From: an uncultured Eubacterium sp.
GTDB taxonomy: Bacteria; Bacillota; Clostridia; Lachnospirales; Lachnospiraceae
Direction: 5' to 3'
Assembly (NCBI GenBank): GCA_947089855.1
Contig: CAMUML010000006.1
Span: 39,915 to 103,914, forward strand
Length of the DNA: 64,000 nucleotides
Numbering within the stretch: the first letter of the stretch is position 1; each line of letters opens with the position of its first letter. The notes beneath the pieces were generated by a model that saw only the letters and a list, made by a program, of their open reading frames with translations, was not told the origin of the DNA and ran no database searches. This document shows, one piece after another, positions 1 through 8,865 of this stretch. Position numbers and translations under genes: made by a program.

Positions 1-13
1 ATAAAAAATGTCA

Positions 14-42
14 TTGATTACTGTGGCGGGTAATGGTATAAT
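14..42 (+). promoter_or_regulatory. Promoter of the chemoreceptor gene
   Basis: A -35 TTGATT (14-19), a 17-base spacer and a perfect -10 TATAAT (37-42). The TG at 34-35 also makes it an extended -10. This is a sigma-A type promoter about 45 bases upstream of the chemoreceptor start. Confidence 0.7.
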
Positions 43-94
43 TGCCACATTGCACAGATATTAATAATAAAACTTATCGTTAAGGGGAACCATT

Positions 95-1969
95 ATGAAG
101 AAAATATTTACTAGAAGCCTTTGCCTGTGTATGGCTATTGCATTGATTATCAATATTGCAGTAGTGGTATGTATCCAGATATTTGTTTCACAGCGGAATA
201 AGAATGCAGACAGTTATGAAAGCCTGGCATCTGTAAAAGAACGGATTGCACAAAATGCAGAAAATATCGCAGAATTAACGGAGACGGTGGGGGAGAATAA
301 CCTGGCGAAAACGAGGGCTTTTGCGGATATGCTGGCGTCAGACAGCAGTATTTTGGAGGATAATGAAAAGTTAAAAGAGATTGAAGAGCGGCTTATGGTC
401 AATGAGCTGCATGTGATAGATGAAAAAGGGATCATTATACAGAGCAATATTAGCGATTACATAGGGTTTGATATGAACAGCGGGGAGCAATCGGCTGCTT
501 TTATGCCGATCGTCGACGATCCGTCTTTGGAAATTGTACAGGAGCCGCAGGTAAATGCATCCAAAGGCATTGTAATGCAGTATATCGGGGTTGCCAGAAA
601 AGATGCGCCAGGGCTTGTGCAGGTCGGCATCCGTCCGGAAGTACTGGAAAATATGCTTGCAGGGACGCAGATCGATGTTGTATTAAAAGGGATAGAATTT
701 GGGGAAGACGGATATATTTATGCAGTAGATACTGCAACTGGCGAGGTTTTGGCGCACCCGGACGAAAAAATGGTTGGGGTTTCGGCACAGGAAGCCGGCA
801 TACCGCTGAAAACCGGGAAAGGTGCTGCAAACATAAACGGTGTCAGCGGGCGGTATGTTGCCGAGGAATGTGAGGGCATGTATATCGGCACCTTCCTGCC
901 ATCGTCAGAATATTACCTGTCCCAAGCTGGGCAGACGGTTATAATGGTTTTAAGTATCTGCCTGGTCTTTCTTGTGCTTTTATATGTGATTAATAGAATG
1001 CTTGACCAGAAAATTGTCCGTGGTATACAAAATATTATGGAGTCGGTAAAGAAAATATCCGAAGGCGATTTTGGGATTACAGTAGACGAGCAGGGGACGC
1101 CGGAATTTTCTATGTTGAGCAGCAGCGTCAATAAAATGGTAGAATCCATATGCCAAAATATTAAGGAAAATGAAGCGTTGATCGTCAGGCAGAAAGAAGA
1201 TATGGCGAATAACCTGAACCTGATAAAAAATATCAAGACGGTCTGCTCCAATCTTGACGGTGTGTCGCAGGAAACATTGACGACGGCCGACGCCATTCAA
1301 AACGGTACCAACGAGCAGGAGCAGGCGGTTAAAAATCTGGGCCAGGTTATGGATAACCTTGTGCACGAGCTGAATATGAGCGCTGGTGTATCCCAAAATG
1401 CAGCAGCGGCAGCATTGGCAGCGGCACAAAAAATTGAAGCGACCGGGATGCAGATGGAAACACTGGAGGCAGCGATTGAGAGGATCAGCGATATGTCAGC
1501 TGAAATCGAAGAGATTATCGGGGAAATCAATTCCATTGCCCAGCAGACCAATATGCTTTCTTTAAACGCTTCCATCGAAGCCGCCAGGGTAGGCGAATCC
1601 GGCAAGGGGTTTGCCGTGGTAGCTACGCAGGTAGGCGACCTTGCAGCGCGCAGCGCCCAGGCTGCTAGGCAGACAAGCGAGCTGATTATGAATTCTATCC
1701 ATGCAGTAGAGGAAGGCCGCCTGATAACGAAAAAAACGGCGGAGGAATTTGCGTCTGTAGTTGCAGAAATGGAAGAAACAAGCAGCAGTGTAAAACAAAT
1801 TACAAGTATGGTAAAACAAAATGTAGATACCGTAACCAAGGCTGTTGAAGGGTTGGATGCTATTACTAATGTTGTGGAAAAGAACGTCCAGATTTCTCAA
1901 AACAGCAAAGCGGTTTCAGAACATATGGCGGATGAGGCAGGCAAGCTCCTGGAATTAGTGGAAAATTGA
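95..1969 (+). CDS. Methyl-accepting chemotaxis protein
   Basis: Membrane chemoreceptor that senses an external ligand and controls CheA. Order of parts: transmembrane helix at about 9-31, extracellular sensor of the Cache type at about 40-275 (it includes a [10 protein letters not shown] stretch typical of Cache folds), second transmembrane helix at about 282-303, HAMP at about 305-358, then a long coiled-coil signalling domain. The hairpin tip near residues 475-515 reads [18 protein letters not shown] followed by GKGFAVVA, close to the family consensus. The start is supported by AAGGGGAA just upstream. No other chemotaxis gene is in the window, so the ligand and partners are unknown. A terminator follows, so it is probably monocistronic. 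Confidence 0.95.
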   Translation: MKKIFTRSLCLCMAIALIINIAVVVCIQIFVSQRNKNADSYESLASVKERIAQNAENIAELTETVGENNLAKTRAFADMLASDSSILEDNEKLKEIEERLMVNELHVIDEKGIIIQSNISDYIGFDMNSGEQSAAFMPIVDDPSLEIVQEPQVNASKGIVMQYIGVARKDAPGLVQVGIRPEVLENMLAGTQIDVVLKGIEFGEDGYIYAVDTATGEVLAHPDEKMVGVSAQEAGIPLKTGKGAANINGVSGRYVAEECEGMYIGTFLPSSEYYLSQAGQTVIMVLSICLVFLVLLYVINRMLDQKIVRGIQNIMESVKKISEGDFGITVDEQGTPEFSMLSSSVNKMVESICQNIKENEALIVRQKEDMANNLNLIKNIKTVCSNLDGVSQETLTTADAIQNGTNEQEQAVKNLGQVMDNLVHELNMSAGVSQNAAAAALAAAQKIEATGMQMETLEAAIERISDMSAEIEEIIGEINSIAQQTNMLSLNASIEAARVGESGKGFAVVATQVGDLAARSAQAARQTSELIMNSIHAVEEGRLITKKTAEEFASVVAEMEETSSSVKQITSMVKQNVDTVTKAVEGLDAITNVVEKNVQISQNSKAVSEHMADEAGKLLELVEN

Positions 1970-1987
1970 TATTGGAGGTTGTGTGGG

Positions 1988-2034
1988 AAAAACGGATTCA
2001 GAAAACAGGGTAGATTGTTTCTGGATCCGTTTTT
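1988..2034 (+). terminator. Rho-independent terminator after the chemoreceptor
   Basis: A 17-base stem (1988-2004 with 2018-2034, one mismatch) ends in five T. It begins 19 bases after the chemoreceptor stop codon. Confidence 0.85.
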
Positions 2035-2084
2035 CTGGAATGGGAAGCCCGAAGCATTCTGGTATAGGAGTAAGCAGCCGTCAT

Positions 2085-2228
2085 GTTACTATTCACGGGC
2101 CAGGAATGCGCATAAACTACGCATTCCGTGAGGACATGATTCAGGAGTGAGGGGCGGTTTTGCGAAGCAAACTTCCAATATCGCCCCGAATGGTTACTAT
2201 GAACGGCCCCCAGGCCGTGAATAGTAAC
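2085..2228 (-). mobile_element. 144-bp palindromic MITE-like element, family 1, copy 1
   Basis: The ends are the inverted repeat GTTACTATTCACGG. The inside can fold into hairpins, including a palindrome around TTTTGCGAAGCAAA. A second 144-bp copy at 18181-18324 lies in the opposite orientation and is nearly identical. The flanks GCCGTCAT (2077-2084) and GCCGCCAT (2229-2236) look like an 8-bp target duplication with one change. No ORF is inside, so it must be moved in trans. Confidence 0.8.
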
Positions 2229-2267
2229 GCCGCCATTACCCGGCGGCCGCACTGCCGCAAAAAAATA

Positions 2268-2296
2268 TTGACAAAACATTAAAGTTTGATGAAAAT
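2268..2296 (+). promoter_or_regulatory. Probable promoter of the beta-helix protein gene
   Basis: A perfect -35 TTGACA (2268-2273) is followed at 17 bases by GAAAAT (2291-2296), a weak -10. It is the best candidate between the repeat element and the gene. Confidence 0.45.
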
Positions 2297-2352
2297 AGTT
2301 ATTGGGTTCAATTTCCAATAGTAGAAAATTCAGAAGGGTAGAGGAGGAAATC

Positions 2353-3465
2353 ATGGCAAAAATAAAGAATTTGATGAGCGTTATATGTTTTATGGCAGCA
2401 CTGGTATTTTGGGGAACGCTGCATGTCCAGGCAGCTGTCATAGAGCCTACCGGGGATAAAGAGGGCAAACAGGATTTGCGCAATATTTGGAGCGCGTTGG
2501 AAGAGGATGGGGAGGTGCGTTTAAAAAGCGGGGAGACGTATTATATCGTAAAGCCGATTGTGCTTCATAGCAATCAAACCATTATCGCAAACGGCGCAAC
2601 GATTGTCTGCCTGCAAGGCGCTTTCCGCAGCGATGCCCCTACAAAGGTTAATTATGGTTCCATAAAAAATGTTACAGTAGATGGCGGGACGTGGAAACAT
2701 GCCAGTAAAGAAGGGCTGCGTGGTTCTATGGTGATGTTTTGCCACGGGCAGAAGATCACCATAAAAAATCTGGATGTTTCCTGCCATTATACCGGACATG
2801 CCATTGAATTAATTGCGGTCAAAGATGTGGTGGTTGACAACTGCAAAGTGAAGGCGTTAGGGGGCGGCACTACCGATTGGGATTGCCATGAGGAACAGAT
2901 CCAGATTGATATTGCAGCGCCGGAAACAGCGCCTAAGGTAGCAGCAGCTGGGCAGCAGTTTGTAAAGGGCCAGACTTGTGAAAATATTACGGTAAAAAAT
3001 TGTACAGTTACGGGATCGCGGGGGATCTGCGCCAATTTTACAAAAACAAATAATGGAAAATTTTTAAATAAGTTCCATAAAAATATTGTAATTAAAAATA
3101 ACCGGATCGAAGGGTATACAGCTGAGGCACTTTCGCTGTTTAATGTGATTGGGGCGGTTGTCGAAGGCAACCAGATCGTTACCCGCCGCAGCGCGATGGA
3201 TGCTTATTCAGTCGGACTGCATATTGCAATGTTTGGCAAGGCGCCGGCTGCAATGAAAAAGGCTGTTGTACAGGTTAAAAATAACGTGGTAAAAGGCGGA
3301 AGGCAGGGGCTGCTTGTCTACTCCCATGCTTCGACGAAGTTTGGAAAGGTAGTCGCACAGAAAAATAAATTTTATGCGAAAAACGGTAAGGAGGAAGCGT
3401 GCCATGCAGATACGGGTTCTGCCAGCGAGGTTATTCTTTCTGGGAATTCCAAGCATACATGGTAA
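2353..3465 (+). CDS. Secreted right-handed parallel beta-helix protein
   Basis: A 370-residue protein with a signal peptide (residues 1 to about 29, ending VQA). The rest shows short repeated strands such as NVTVDGG, NLDVS, NCTVTG, NNRIEGY and GNQIV. These are rungs of a pectate-lyase or NosD-like beta-solenoid, usually used to bind or cut polysaccharide. I see no clear catalytic motif, so it could be a lyase, hydrolase or adhesin. The start at 2353 is chosen over the longer frame from 2302 because AGAGGAGG stands just before it and the signal peptide begins there. The next gene starts 33 bases on and is a pyruvyl transferase, so the pair may act on surface glycans. Confidence 0.8.
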   Translation: MAKIKNLMSVICFMAALVFWGTLHVQAAVIEPTGDKEGKQDLRNIWSALEEDGEVRLKSGETYYIVKPIVLHSNQTIIANGATIVCLQGAFRSDAPTKVNYGSIKNVTVDGGTWKHASKEGLRGSMVMFCHGQKITIKNLDVSCHYTGHAIELIAVKDVVVDNCKVKALGGGTTDWDCHEEQIQIDIAAPETAPKVAAAGQQFVKGQTCENITVKNCTVTGSRGICANFTKTNNGKFLNKFHKNIVIKNNRIEGYTAEALSLFNVIGAVVEGNQIVTRRSAMDAYSVGLHIAMFGKAPAAMKKAVVQVKNNVVKGGRQGLLVYSHASTKFGKVVAQKNKFYAKNGKEEACHADTGSASEVILSGNSKHTW

Positions 3466-3498
3466 TGGGGTTAAAAATGCTTCGGGGCAGGAGGTTAC

Positions 3499-4551
3499 AT
3501 GAAACCAGAAAAAGAAATTCTAGTGTTTAGCAGGATGCATATTACAAATTATGGGGATCCAATCATTGGGGACTGCTGCAAATATTTGATCGAGAAAACG
3601 GCGAAAGAAGCCGGTAAAGAGGTTAGGGTAACACTGGCGGACGTTTATGAAGAAGATACGGAAGTTTTAAAAAGATGCCTGCAGGGGAAAGATGCAGTTG
3701 TATTCCCCGGCGGAGGGCTGAATTCGATTAAATTTAACCGCAGGCTGTTGGAGATATTTGAACTGATAGAACAGCAGGATGGCTTGGAAGTGTTTTTTAA
3801 TGCAGTTGGGATTGACCGCATGAATCCGAAACCCAAAAATGCTACGTTGCTTACTAGGATGTTCAAAAAAAAGCAGGTACTCCAGGTTACAACCAGAGGG
3901 GATTACCAGCAGCTGCTTAAGTATATCAAAAAGCCAAAACGGTATGAGCCAAAGCTGGTCTTTGACCCTGCTATCTGGGCAGATGAAGCCTACCATATCA
4001 GAAAAAAGCCAGGTGCGAAAAAGATTGGCATCGGCGTTATCCGTCCGGAAATTTATGAGGCGAACGGAAATGAAGTTTCCATCGAGGATGTGTTTGCGAT
4101 GTATATCCATATTATCCAGGAACTGGAACGCCGGGGGTTTACGTGGGAGCTTTTTACAAACGGCATGGCAAAGGATGCTTCTTTTGGGAAGGAGATCTTA
4201 GCCCGCCTTGGGTTGCCAAAGTGGCGCTATATGAAACGTAATGTAAAAAGCGGCCGCGGCCTGGTAAAACGCATTGCAGGTTACCAGGGGGTCATCGCAT
4301 CCAGGCTCCATGCAAATATTCTGGCGACTTCATTGCGTATCCCGTCCGTTGGGCTGGTATGGAATGATAAAATGAACTTGTTTGCGCAGGCGATTGGACA
4401 GCAGGAGCGTTATATCAACGGGGAAAAATTGCAGGATGCACCTTACATTGTACATCAGCTGGAACAGGCCCTTCAGGATGGGTATGAAGAGCAGGCCATT
4501 TTGAAACTGAAAGAAGTGACTGTAGGTACAATTAAAAATATTTTTTTATAA
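3499..4551 (+). CDS. Polysaccharide pyruvyl transferase family protein
   Basis: A 350-residue cytoplasmic protein of the polysaccharide pyruvyl transferase fold, which in known members (CsaB, WcaK, GumL) moves pyruvate from phosphoenolpyruvate onto a sugar of a cell-wall or exported glycan. Visible marks are the N-terminal NYGDPIIGDCC, the mid-region VFPGGGLN, and the late VIASRLHANILATSLRIP with its conserved Arg and His. The ribosome site GGCAGGAGG precedes the ATG. It probably shares a transcript with the beta-helix gene before it. Without a glycan gene cluster around it the acceptor sugar cannot be named. Confidence 0.85.
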   Translation: MKPEKEILVFSRMHITNYGDPIIGDCCKYLIEKTAKEAGKEVRVTLADVYEEDTEVLKRCLQGKDAVVFPGGGLNSIKFNRRLLEIFELIEQQDGLEVFFNAVGIDRMNPKPKNATLLTRMFKKKQVLQVTTRGDYQQLLKYIKKPKRYEPKLVFDPAIWADEAYHIRKKPGAKKIGIGVIRPEIYEANGNEVSIEDVFAMYIHIIQELERRGFTWELFTNGMAKDASFGKEILARLGLPKWRYMKRNVKSGRGLVKRIAGYQGVIASRLHANILATSLRIPSVGLVWNDKMNLFAQAIGQQERYINGEKLQDAPYIVHQLEQALQDGYEEQAILKLKEVTVGTIKNIFL

Positions 4552-4598
4552 AAATCATATAAATTATGGAATTAGTACTGGAATAAATAATAAATGAA

Positions 4599-4607
4599 TG
4601 GTATAAT
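4599..4607 (+). promoter_or_regulatory. Extended -10 promoter upstream of the small membrane protein
   Basis: TGGTATAAT (4599-4607) is a perfect extended -10. No good -35 is seen. The same TGGTATAAT occurs in front of the chemoreceptor. Confidence 0.55.
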
Positions 4608-4649
4608 CAGGACATCAGATGACGGAAAGTCAGTAGGTGGGGTGATTAT

Positions 4650-5063
4650 ATGATGATAAAAAAACAACGGATCAAACAACAGGGGCACTGGAGGGCAGCC
4701 GCAGCAAACCATACGGTGGCTCCCGCCGCAAGGCCAAAACTCAGTGAAGAAGAAATACGCAGGAAAAAGCTTATAGGTGCTATTGAGGACTTGCACAGCC
4801 GCAGGGTATCCGAAATCATACAGAAGATAAATAAAATTATGTGGGCTGTGATGTGGAGCGTCATAAGCGCCCGGTGTATTTTATCCGGTACGTTTCAGTT
4901 CTGGCTGCCATTTGCGATTATGGCTGCGCTTGGGTTTTATGTGCTGCTGTTCCTTTCGGCAGGTTCGATTGGGGACATCCAGGCTGAACTAAAGGCATTG
5001 CGCAAAGAACTGGAAGAAGAAGAAAAAGAAAATAAGGCCCATGATACGGTTAAAAATGCCTAG
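4650..5063 (+). CDS. Small membrane protein with a basic N-terminus and a coiled-coil tail
   Basis: A 137-residue protein I do not recognise. Residues 1 to about 45 are basic and rich in Q, A and P. Two hydrophobic segments lie at about 65-85 and 90-108. The C-terminal 25 residues are a charged helix rich in Glu and Lys, likely a coiled coil. A GTGGGGTGA ribosome site precedes the ATG. It could be a small scaffold or envelope protein. It is the first gene of a same-strand run continuing with the sugar kinase 92 bases later. Confidence 0.6.
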   Translation: MMIKKQRIKQQGHWRAAAANHTVAPAARPKLSEEEIRRKKLIGAIEDLHSRRVSEIIQKINKIMWAVMWSVISARCILSGTFQFWLPFAIMAALGFYVLLFLSAGSIGDIQAELKALRKELEEEEKENKAHDTVKNA

Positions 5064-5155
5064 GATGCATCTGGAAACGCAGGCTTGCAGACGTACCGGT
5101 AGGTGGGCAGGAAGGCGGCAGGAAGCAGTGCCGTATGGCAAGAAAGGAAGGGCAT

Positions 5156-6661
5156 ATGGGGTGTTTGCTTGGGATTGATTTAGGTACATCCAGTATCAAA
5201 GCGATGCTTTTGGATCCAGAAAACGGCGTGCTGGGTACACAGGCGCAGGCGTACCGCGTGGAAGTCTTAAAGGAAGGGTATGCACAGCAGCATCCACAGC
5301 AGTGGTGGGACGGCGCATGCAAGGTACTGGCGGCACTTAGGCGCCAGTTCCCAGCGGCGTTTGCAGATATTCAGGCTGTCGGGCTGTCGGGGCAGATGCA
5401 TGGCCTGGTGATGCTGGATGCCAACGGCGCAGTGCTGCACCCGGCAATTATCTGGCTGGATTCGCGTTCCAAAGAGGAATGCCGGATGATCCAGGAAAAA
5501 GTTGCGCAAAATGGCTGGGAAGGTGTGCTGCAAAACCAGGTATTCCCAGGGTTTGCCTTTCCTTCCCTGCTTTGGATAAAAGAGCATAAGCCCGCTGTTT
5601 ACCAAAACATCGGGTACATTATGCAGCCGAAAGATTATCTTAGGTACTGCCTAGTTGGGGCAGTAGGGGCGGAAGTAACCGATGCGTCGGCGACATTGCT
5701 GTTTGATATAAAAAATAGGCAGTGGGCATTTCCGGTTATGGAAGCGTTTGGGGTTGACAGCCGTATTGTCCCAGATTGCCATGAATCGATGGAAGTGGCT
5801 GGGGTGGTTACCAGGCAGGCAGCCGCGCAGACTGGTTTAAAATGCGGGATCCCGGTGGTCTATGGGGCAGGCGACCAGCAGTGCCAAAGCGTCGGCAACG
5901 GCGTAGTGGCGCCAGGGCAGGCGGTCTGTAATATTGGGACAGGCGGGCAGGTTTCTGTATGTTCCAGTCAGAACCGGTTTGATGCGCAGCTGCGTACACA
6001 TACGTTTTGCCATTGTTTTGGACAGGCTTATACGGTTTTTGGGGCAGTGCTTTGTGCGGGCATGGCGTTTGACTGGCTGAAAAATAATATCCTACAGGCG
6101 GACAGTTTTGCAGATTTAAGTAAAAAAGCAGGGGGTATCCCGCCAGGCAGCGGCGGTGTATTGTTTTTGCCCTATCTGGCAGGGGAGCGCACACCGCATA
6201 TGGATGCGGATGCATCGGGCTTATTTTATGGGCTGAAGCTTGCGCATGGCAGGGACCATATGGCACGGGCAGTTATGGAAGGTGTGGTTTTTGCATTGAA
6301 GGATTCTTTGAATTTAGTAGAGTCCATTACAAACGATGGGGATGGCGGCGGGATGGCAAACCTGGTGATAGCATCTGGCGGCGCATGTGCCAGCCCAGTA
6401 TGGATGCAGATGCAGGCAGATATTTTTAACCGGGAGGTACGCCCCTGCAATAGTAAAGAACAGGCATGTATGGGGGCATGTATACTGGCAGGCGTGGGGA
6501 CCGGGATGTTTGGCAGTATCGGGCAGGCATGCCGCCAGCTGGTTACATATGGGGAAACTGTTTATACGCCGGACCGCCGGGTAGCGGCTTCCTATGAGGG
6601 GCAGTACCAGAAATTCCGTGCGTTGTATACCTGTGTGAAAGGGCTGTATGGGCCGGAATAG
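5156..6661 (+). CDS. xylB: FGGY-family carbohydrate kinase, probably xylulokinase
   Basis: A 501-residue cytoplasmic kinase that phosphorylates a ketose with ATP; xylulokinase is the best family fit. The N-terminal actin-like lobe starts with GIDLGTSSIKAMLLD and contains GLSGQMHGLV, a strong xylulokinase mark. The C-terminal lobe holds GAGDQQCQSVGNGV and ASGGACASPVWMQMQADI. I start it at 5156 because AAGGAAG stands five bases before it; the longer frame from 5135 has no such site. No xylose isomerase or sugar transporter is adjacent. The next genes are an FNT channel and purine nucleoside phosphorylase, so a role with pentoses from nucleosides is possible but not shown. Confidence 0.85.
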   Translation: MGCLLGIDLGTSSIKAMLLDPENGVLGTQAQAYRVEVLKEGYAQQHPQQWWDGACKVLAALRRQFPAAFADIQAVGLSGQMHGLVMLDANGAVLHPAIIWLDSRSKEECRMIQEKVAQNGWEGVLQNQVFPGFAFPSLLWIKEHKPAVYQNIGYIMQPKDYLRYCLVGAVGAEVTDASATLLFDIKNRQWAFPVMEAFGVDSRIVPDCHESMEVAGVVTRQAAAQTGLKCGIPVVYGAGDQQCQSVGNGVVAPGQAVCNIGTGGQVSVCSSQNRFDAQLRTHTFCHCFGQAYTVFGAVLCAGMAFDWLKNNILQADSFADLSKKAGGIPPGSGGVLFLPYLAGERTPHMDADASGLFYGLKLAHGRDHMARAVMEGVVFALKDSLNLVESITNDGDGGGMANLVIASGGACASPVWMQMQADIFNREVRPCNSKEQACMGACILAGVGTGMFGSIGQACRQLVTYGETVYTPDRRVAASYEGQYQKFRALYTCVKGLYGPE

Positions 6662-6717
6662 CCTACTGGCAAATTTTATTGCCCGCAAGTATATATTTGG
6701 GAAGAAAGGCGGTATCT

Positions 6718-7344
6718 ATGGAGCAATTGCAGATCAGGAGCAGGCTGCGGGTATTCGCATTGGCTGTTTTGGCAGGTGTAGCAATTGGCATAGGCGGAGT
6801 TTTATATTTATCGGTGGAAGATAAGGTAGTGGGGGCGCTGCTGTTTACCGTCGGGCTGTATACCGTCTGTGTACATGGGCTAAATTTATATACTGGAAAA
6901 GTCGGTTACCTAGTAAATAAACATGCCTCGGAATGGGCCGATTATTTGATAGAGCTGCTGGTCATCTGGACAGGCAACCTGGCCGGTACATACCTTGTGG
7001 CGTATGCCGTGCTGGAGACAAGGATCTGCGGCATTTCGCATACGGCGGAAGTTTTATGCGAAGCAAAAACAGAGGACAGTATTGCCAGTTTGTTCCTGCT
7101 TGCCATATTCTGTGGCCTTTTGATGTATGCTGCGGTGGAGGGCTACCAGGCGGCCAAACATCCTGCCATCTTGTTTATGGGTGTTGCGGCCTTTATCTTA
7201 TGCGGGTTTGAACATTGTATTGCAGATATGTTTTATTTTTCCCTTGCGGGCGCATGGTCTATGCATACGTTGCTATGTATTTTGGCCATTACAGCAGGGA
7301 ATTCTTTGGGAGGCATGTTGATACCGCTGTGTAAAAAGATATAA
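6718..7344 (+). CDS. Formate/nitrite transporter (FNT) family protein
   Basis: A 208-residue integral membrane protein with six hydrophobic segments, matching the FNT channel fold that passes formate, nitrite or related small anions. It has GGVLYLSVED near the first helix, WTGNLAGT in the third, and GFEHCIADMF with the conserved His in the pore region. It is shorter than most FNT proteins (about 260-280 residues). The start at 6718 follows GAAAGGCGG. It lies 56 bases after the kinase and 26 before the phosphorylase, so probably the same transcript. The substrate cannot be assigned from sequence alone. Confidence 0.8.
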   Translation: MEQLQIRSRLRVFALAVLAGVAIGIGGVLYLSVEDKVVGALLFTVGLYTVCVHGLNLYTGKVGYLVNKHASEWADYLIELLVIWTGNLAGTYLVAYAVLETRICGISHTAEVLCEAKTEDSIASLFLLAIFCGLLMYAAVEGYQAAKHPAILFMGVAAFILCGFEHCIADMFYFSLAGAWSMHTLLCILAITAGNSLGGMLIPLCKKI

Positions 7345-7370
7345 ATCTATTAGAAAAACGGGAGAGGTGG

Positions 7371-8198
7371 ATGGCAATGTATAAAAAGTTAATGGATTGC
7401 CTGGAGGGCATTCAAAAAAAGGTTTGTTTCCAGCCGCAGATCGGCTTGGTACTTGGATCTGGCCTTGGCGGCTTTGCGGAAAAGATACAGGTTGAGCAGG
7501 CCATTGCTTTTGAGCAGATAGCAGGTTTTCCGGTTTCAACCGTAGAAGGGCATAAAGGCCGGTTTGTATTTGGATATGCTGCTGGGGTTCCTGTGGTCGT
7601 GATGCAGGGGCGGGTACATTATTATGAAGGGTATCAAATGTCGGATGTTGTTTTGCCGGTGCGGCTGATGGGGCTGCTTGGGGCAAAAACGCTGATTTTA
7701 ACAAATGCGGCGGGCGGTATCAATGAAACGTTCCAGCCAGGTGATTTTATGATGTTGACAGACCATATTGCTACTGGGGTACCAAGCCCGCTGATAGGGC
7801 CGAATATCGCAAAGCTGGGGGAACGGTTTCCAGATATGGGCGAGGTATACAGCAGGCGGCTGCAGGAGATAGTCCGTACAAGTGCACGCAGCTGCGGCAT
7901 TGATCTAAAAGAAGGGGTATATGCACAATTTACAGGCCCTAATTATGAAACGCCTGCAGAAATCAGGATGGCGCGTGTTTGGGGTGCGGATGCAGTTGGG
8001 ATGAGTACGGCATGCGAGGCAGTGGCTGCACGCCATATGGGGCTGGAAGTGTGTGCCATCTCCTGCATTACAAACTTGGCAGCTGGGCTGTCCAAGCAGC
8101 AGCTTGACCATAAGGAAGTACAGGAAACAGCTGACCGTGTGGCAGCATCTTTTGAACGGCTGGTTACCGAAATTATTAAGAATGCGGGAAAGGCGTAG
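7371..8198 (+). CDS. Purine nucleoside phosphorylase
   Basis: A 275-residue enzyme that splits purine nucleosides with phosphate into base and (deoxy)ribose-1-phosphate, for salvage. It belongs to the trimeric PNP class: LVLGSGLGGFA (phosphate loop), VEGHKGRFVFG, VMQGRVHYYEGY, TNAAGGIN and FTGPNYETPAEIRM are all present, as is GMSTACEAVAA. The length is normal. GGGAGAGGTGG precedes the ATG; a second Met two codons on is an equally possible start. The last 23 bases overlap, tail to tail, the end of the niaR gene on the other strand. Confidence 0.93.
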   Translation: MAMYKKLMDCLEGIQKKVCFQPQIGLVLGSGLGGFAEKIQVEQAIAFEQIAGFPVSTVEGHKGRFVFGYAAGVPVVVMQGRVHYYEGYQMSDVVLPVRLMGLLGAKTLILTNAAGGINETFQPGDFMMLTDHIATGVPSPLIGPNIAKLGERFPDMGEVYSRRLQEIVRTSARSCGIDLKEGVYAQFTGPNYETPAEIRMARVWGADAVGMSTACEAVAARHMGLEVCAISCITNLAAGLSKQQLDHKEVQETADRVAASFERLVTEIIKNAGKA

Positions 8199-8751
8199 GG
8201 GCAGGCCCGTTGGCATGGTTCCAAAAATCAACGGGTTCATAGTCTTGCAGCGGAGCGAGCATCCCCTTTTTTTGCAGGGCTTCCTGTACGGCATCCAGTG
8301 TCTGGCCGTCATCAGCCAGGACGGTATGGTAATGGTAGCCCCCGGTTACATTTTTCAGAAGGCTGGAACGGCCGGATTGGATGTCTGATATAAATCTGCG
8401 TATGTCGATGCGCGAACGGATATTCATATCTGCACGGACAACGCCGTATACTTTATGGTAAATAAACACATCTTCTACCCGGCCGCCCAGGTCTACAATT
8501 GAAGTCAATTCCTCTTCGGCCTCTTCATCGGAATGAAATACTTTAAAAATCCGTTTGCAGCCAGCCTGGGGCAGCAGATACCCTCGGCTAGCCGAAAAGA
8601 TTTCCGTCCCATTGGCACGCAGCAGCGCAATATCCTGCACGATCACCTGGCGGCTGACTTGAAGCTCTTTTGCCAGGGTAGTGCCGGATATGGGATGTTT
8701 GCTTTGTGTTAGTATTTGAAGCAGCCGGTTTCTGCGTTCCTCTCCTTGCAT
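8176..8751 (-). CDS. niaR: NiaR-type transcriptional repressor of NAD synthesis
   Basis: A 191-residue DNA-binding repressor. Residues 5-60 form a winged helix (ISGTTLAKELQVSRQVIVQDIALLR). Residues from about 80 on form a 3H domain with conserved histidines (VFIYHKVYG, GGYHYHTVLAD), which in known NiaR/YrxA proteins binds nicotinate with a metal ion. It follows nadB and nadC on the same strand, the expected arrangement, and probably controls that operon and the divergent nadA. The gene end overlaps the purine nucleoside phosphorylase gene on the opposite strand. Confidence 0.88.
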   Translation of the reverse strand: MQGEERRNRLLQILTQSKHPISGTTLAKELQVSRQVIVQDIALLRANGTEIFSASRGYLLPQAGCKRIFKVFHSDEEAEEELTSIVDLGGRVEDVFIYHKVYGVVRADMNIRSRIDIRRFISDIQSGRSSLLKNVTGGYHYHTVLADDGQTLDAVQEALQKKGMLAPLQDYEPVDFWNHANGPAPTPFPHS

Positions 8752-8865
8752 TTGCTGTCTGTCCTTTCCATTGCGGCCTCTTTTGGCTGCCTGCCCATTG
8801 CGGTTCTATTGCTTTTTACCTTGCCTTTTCTTCTTCGGCCTTTTTTATTGCCAGCCGGGTATGGC

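Noticed and set aside
2230-2270. GC-rich hairpin GCGGC/GCCGC followed by an A-run upstream of the beta-helix gene
   Set aside because: The run is A, not T, on the plus strand and on the minus strand the T-run comes before the stem, so it is not a terminator in either direction.
5808-6266. Long ORFs opposite to the kinase, NRPS and other GC-richer genes
   Set aside because: They are antisense shadows: no ribosome sites, odd residue composition, and they overlap clear protein families on the other strand.
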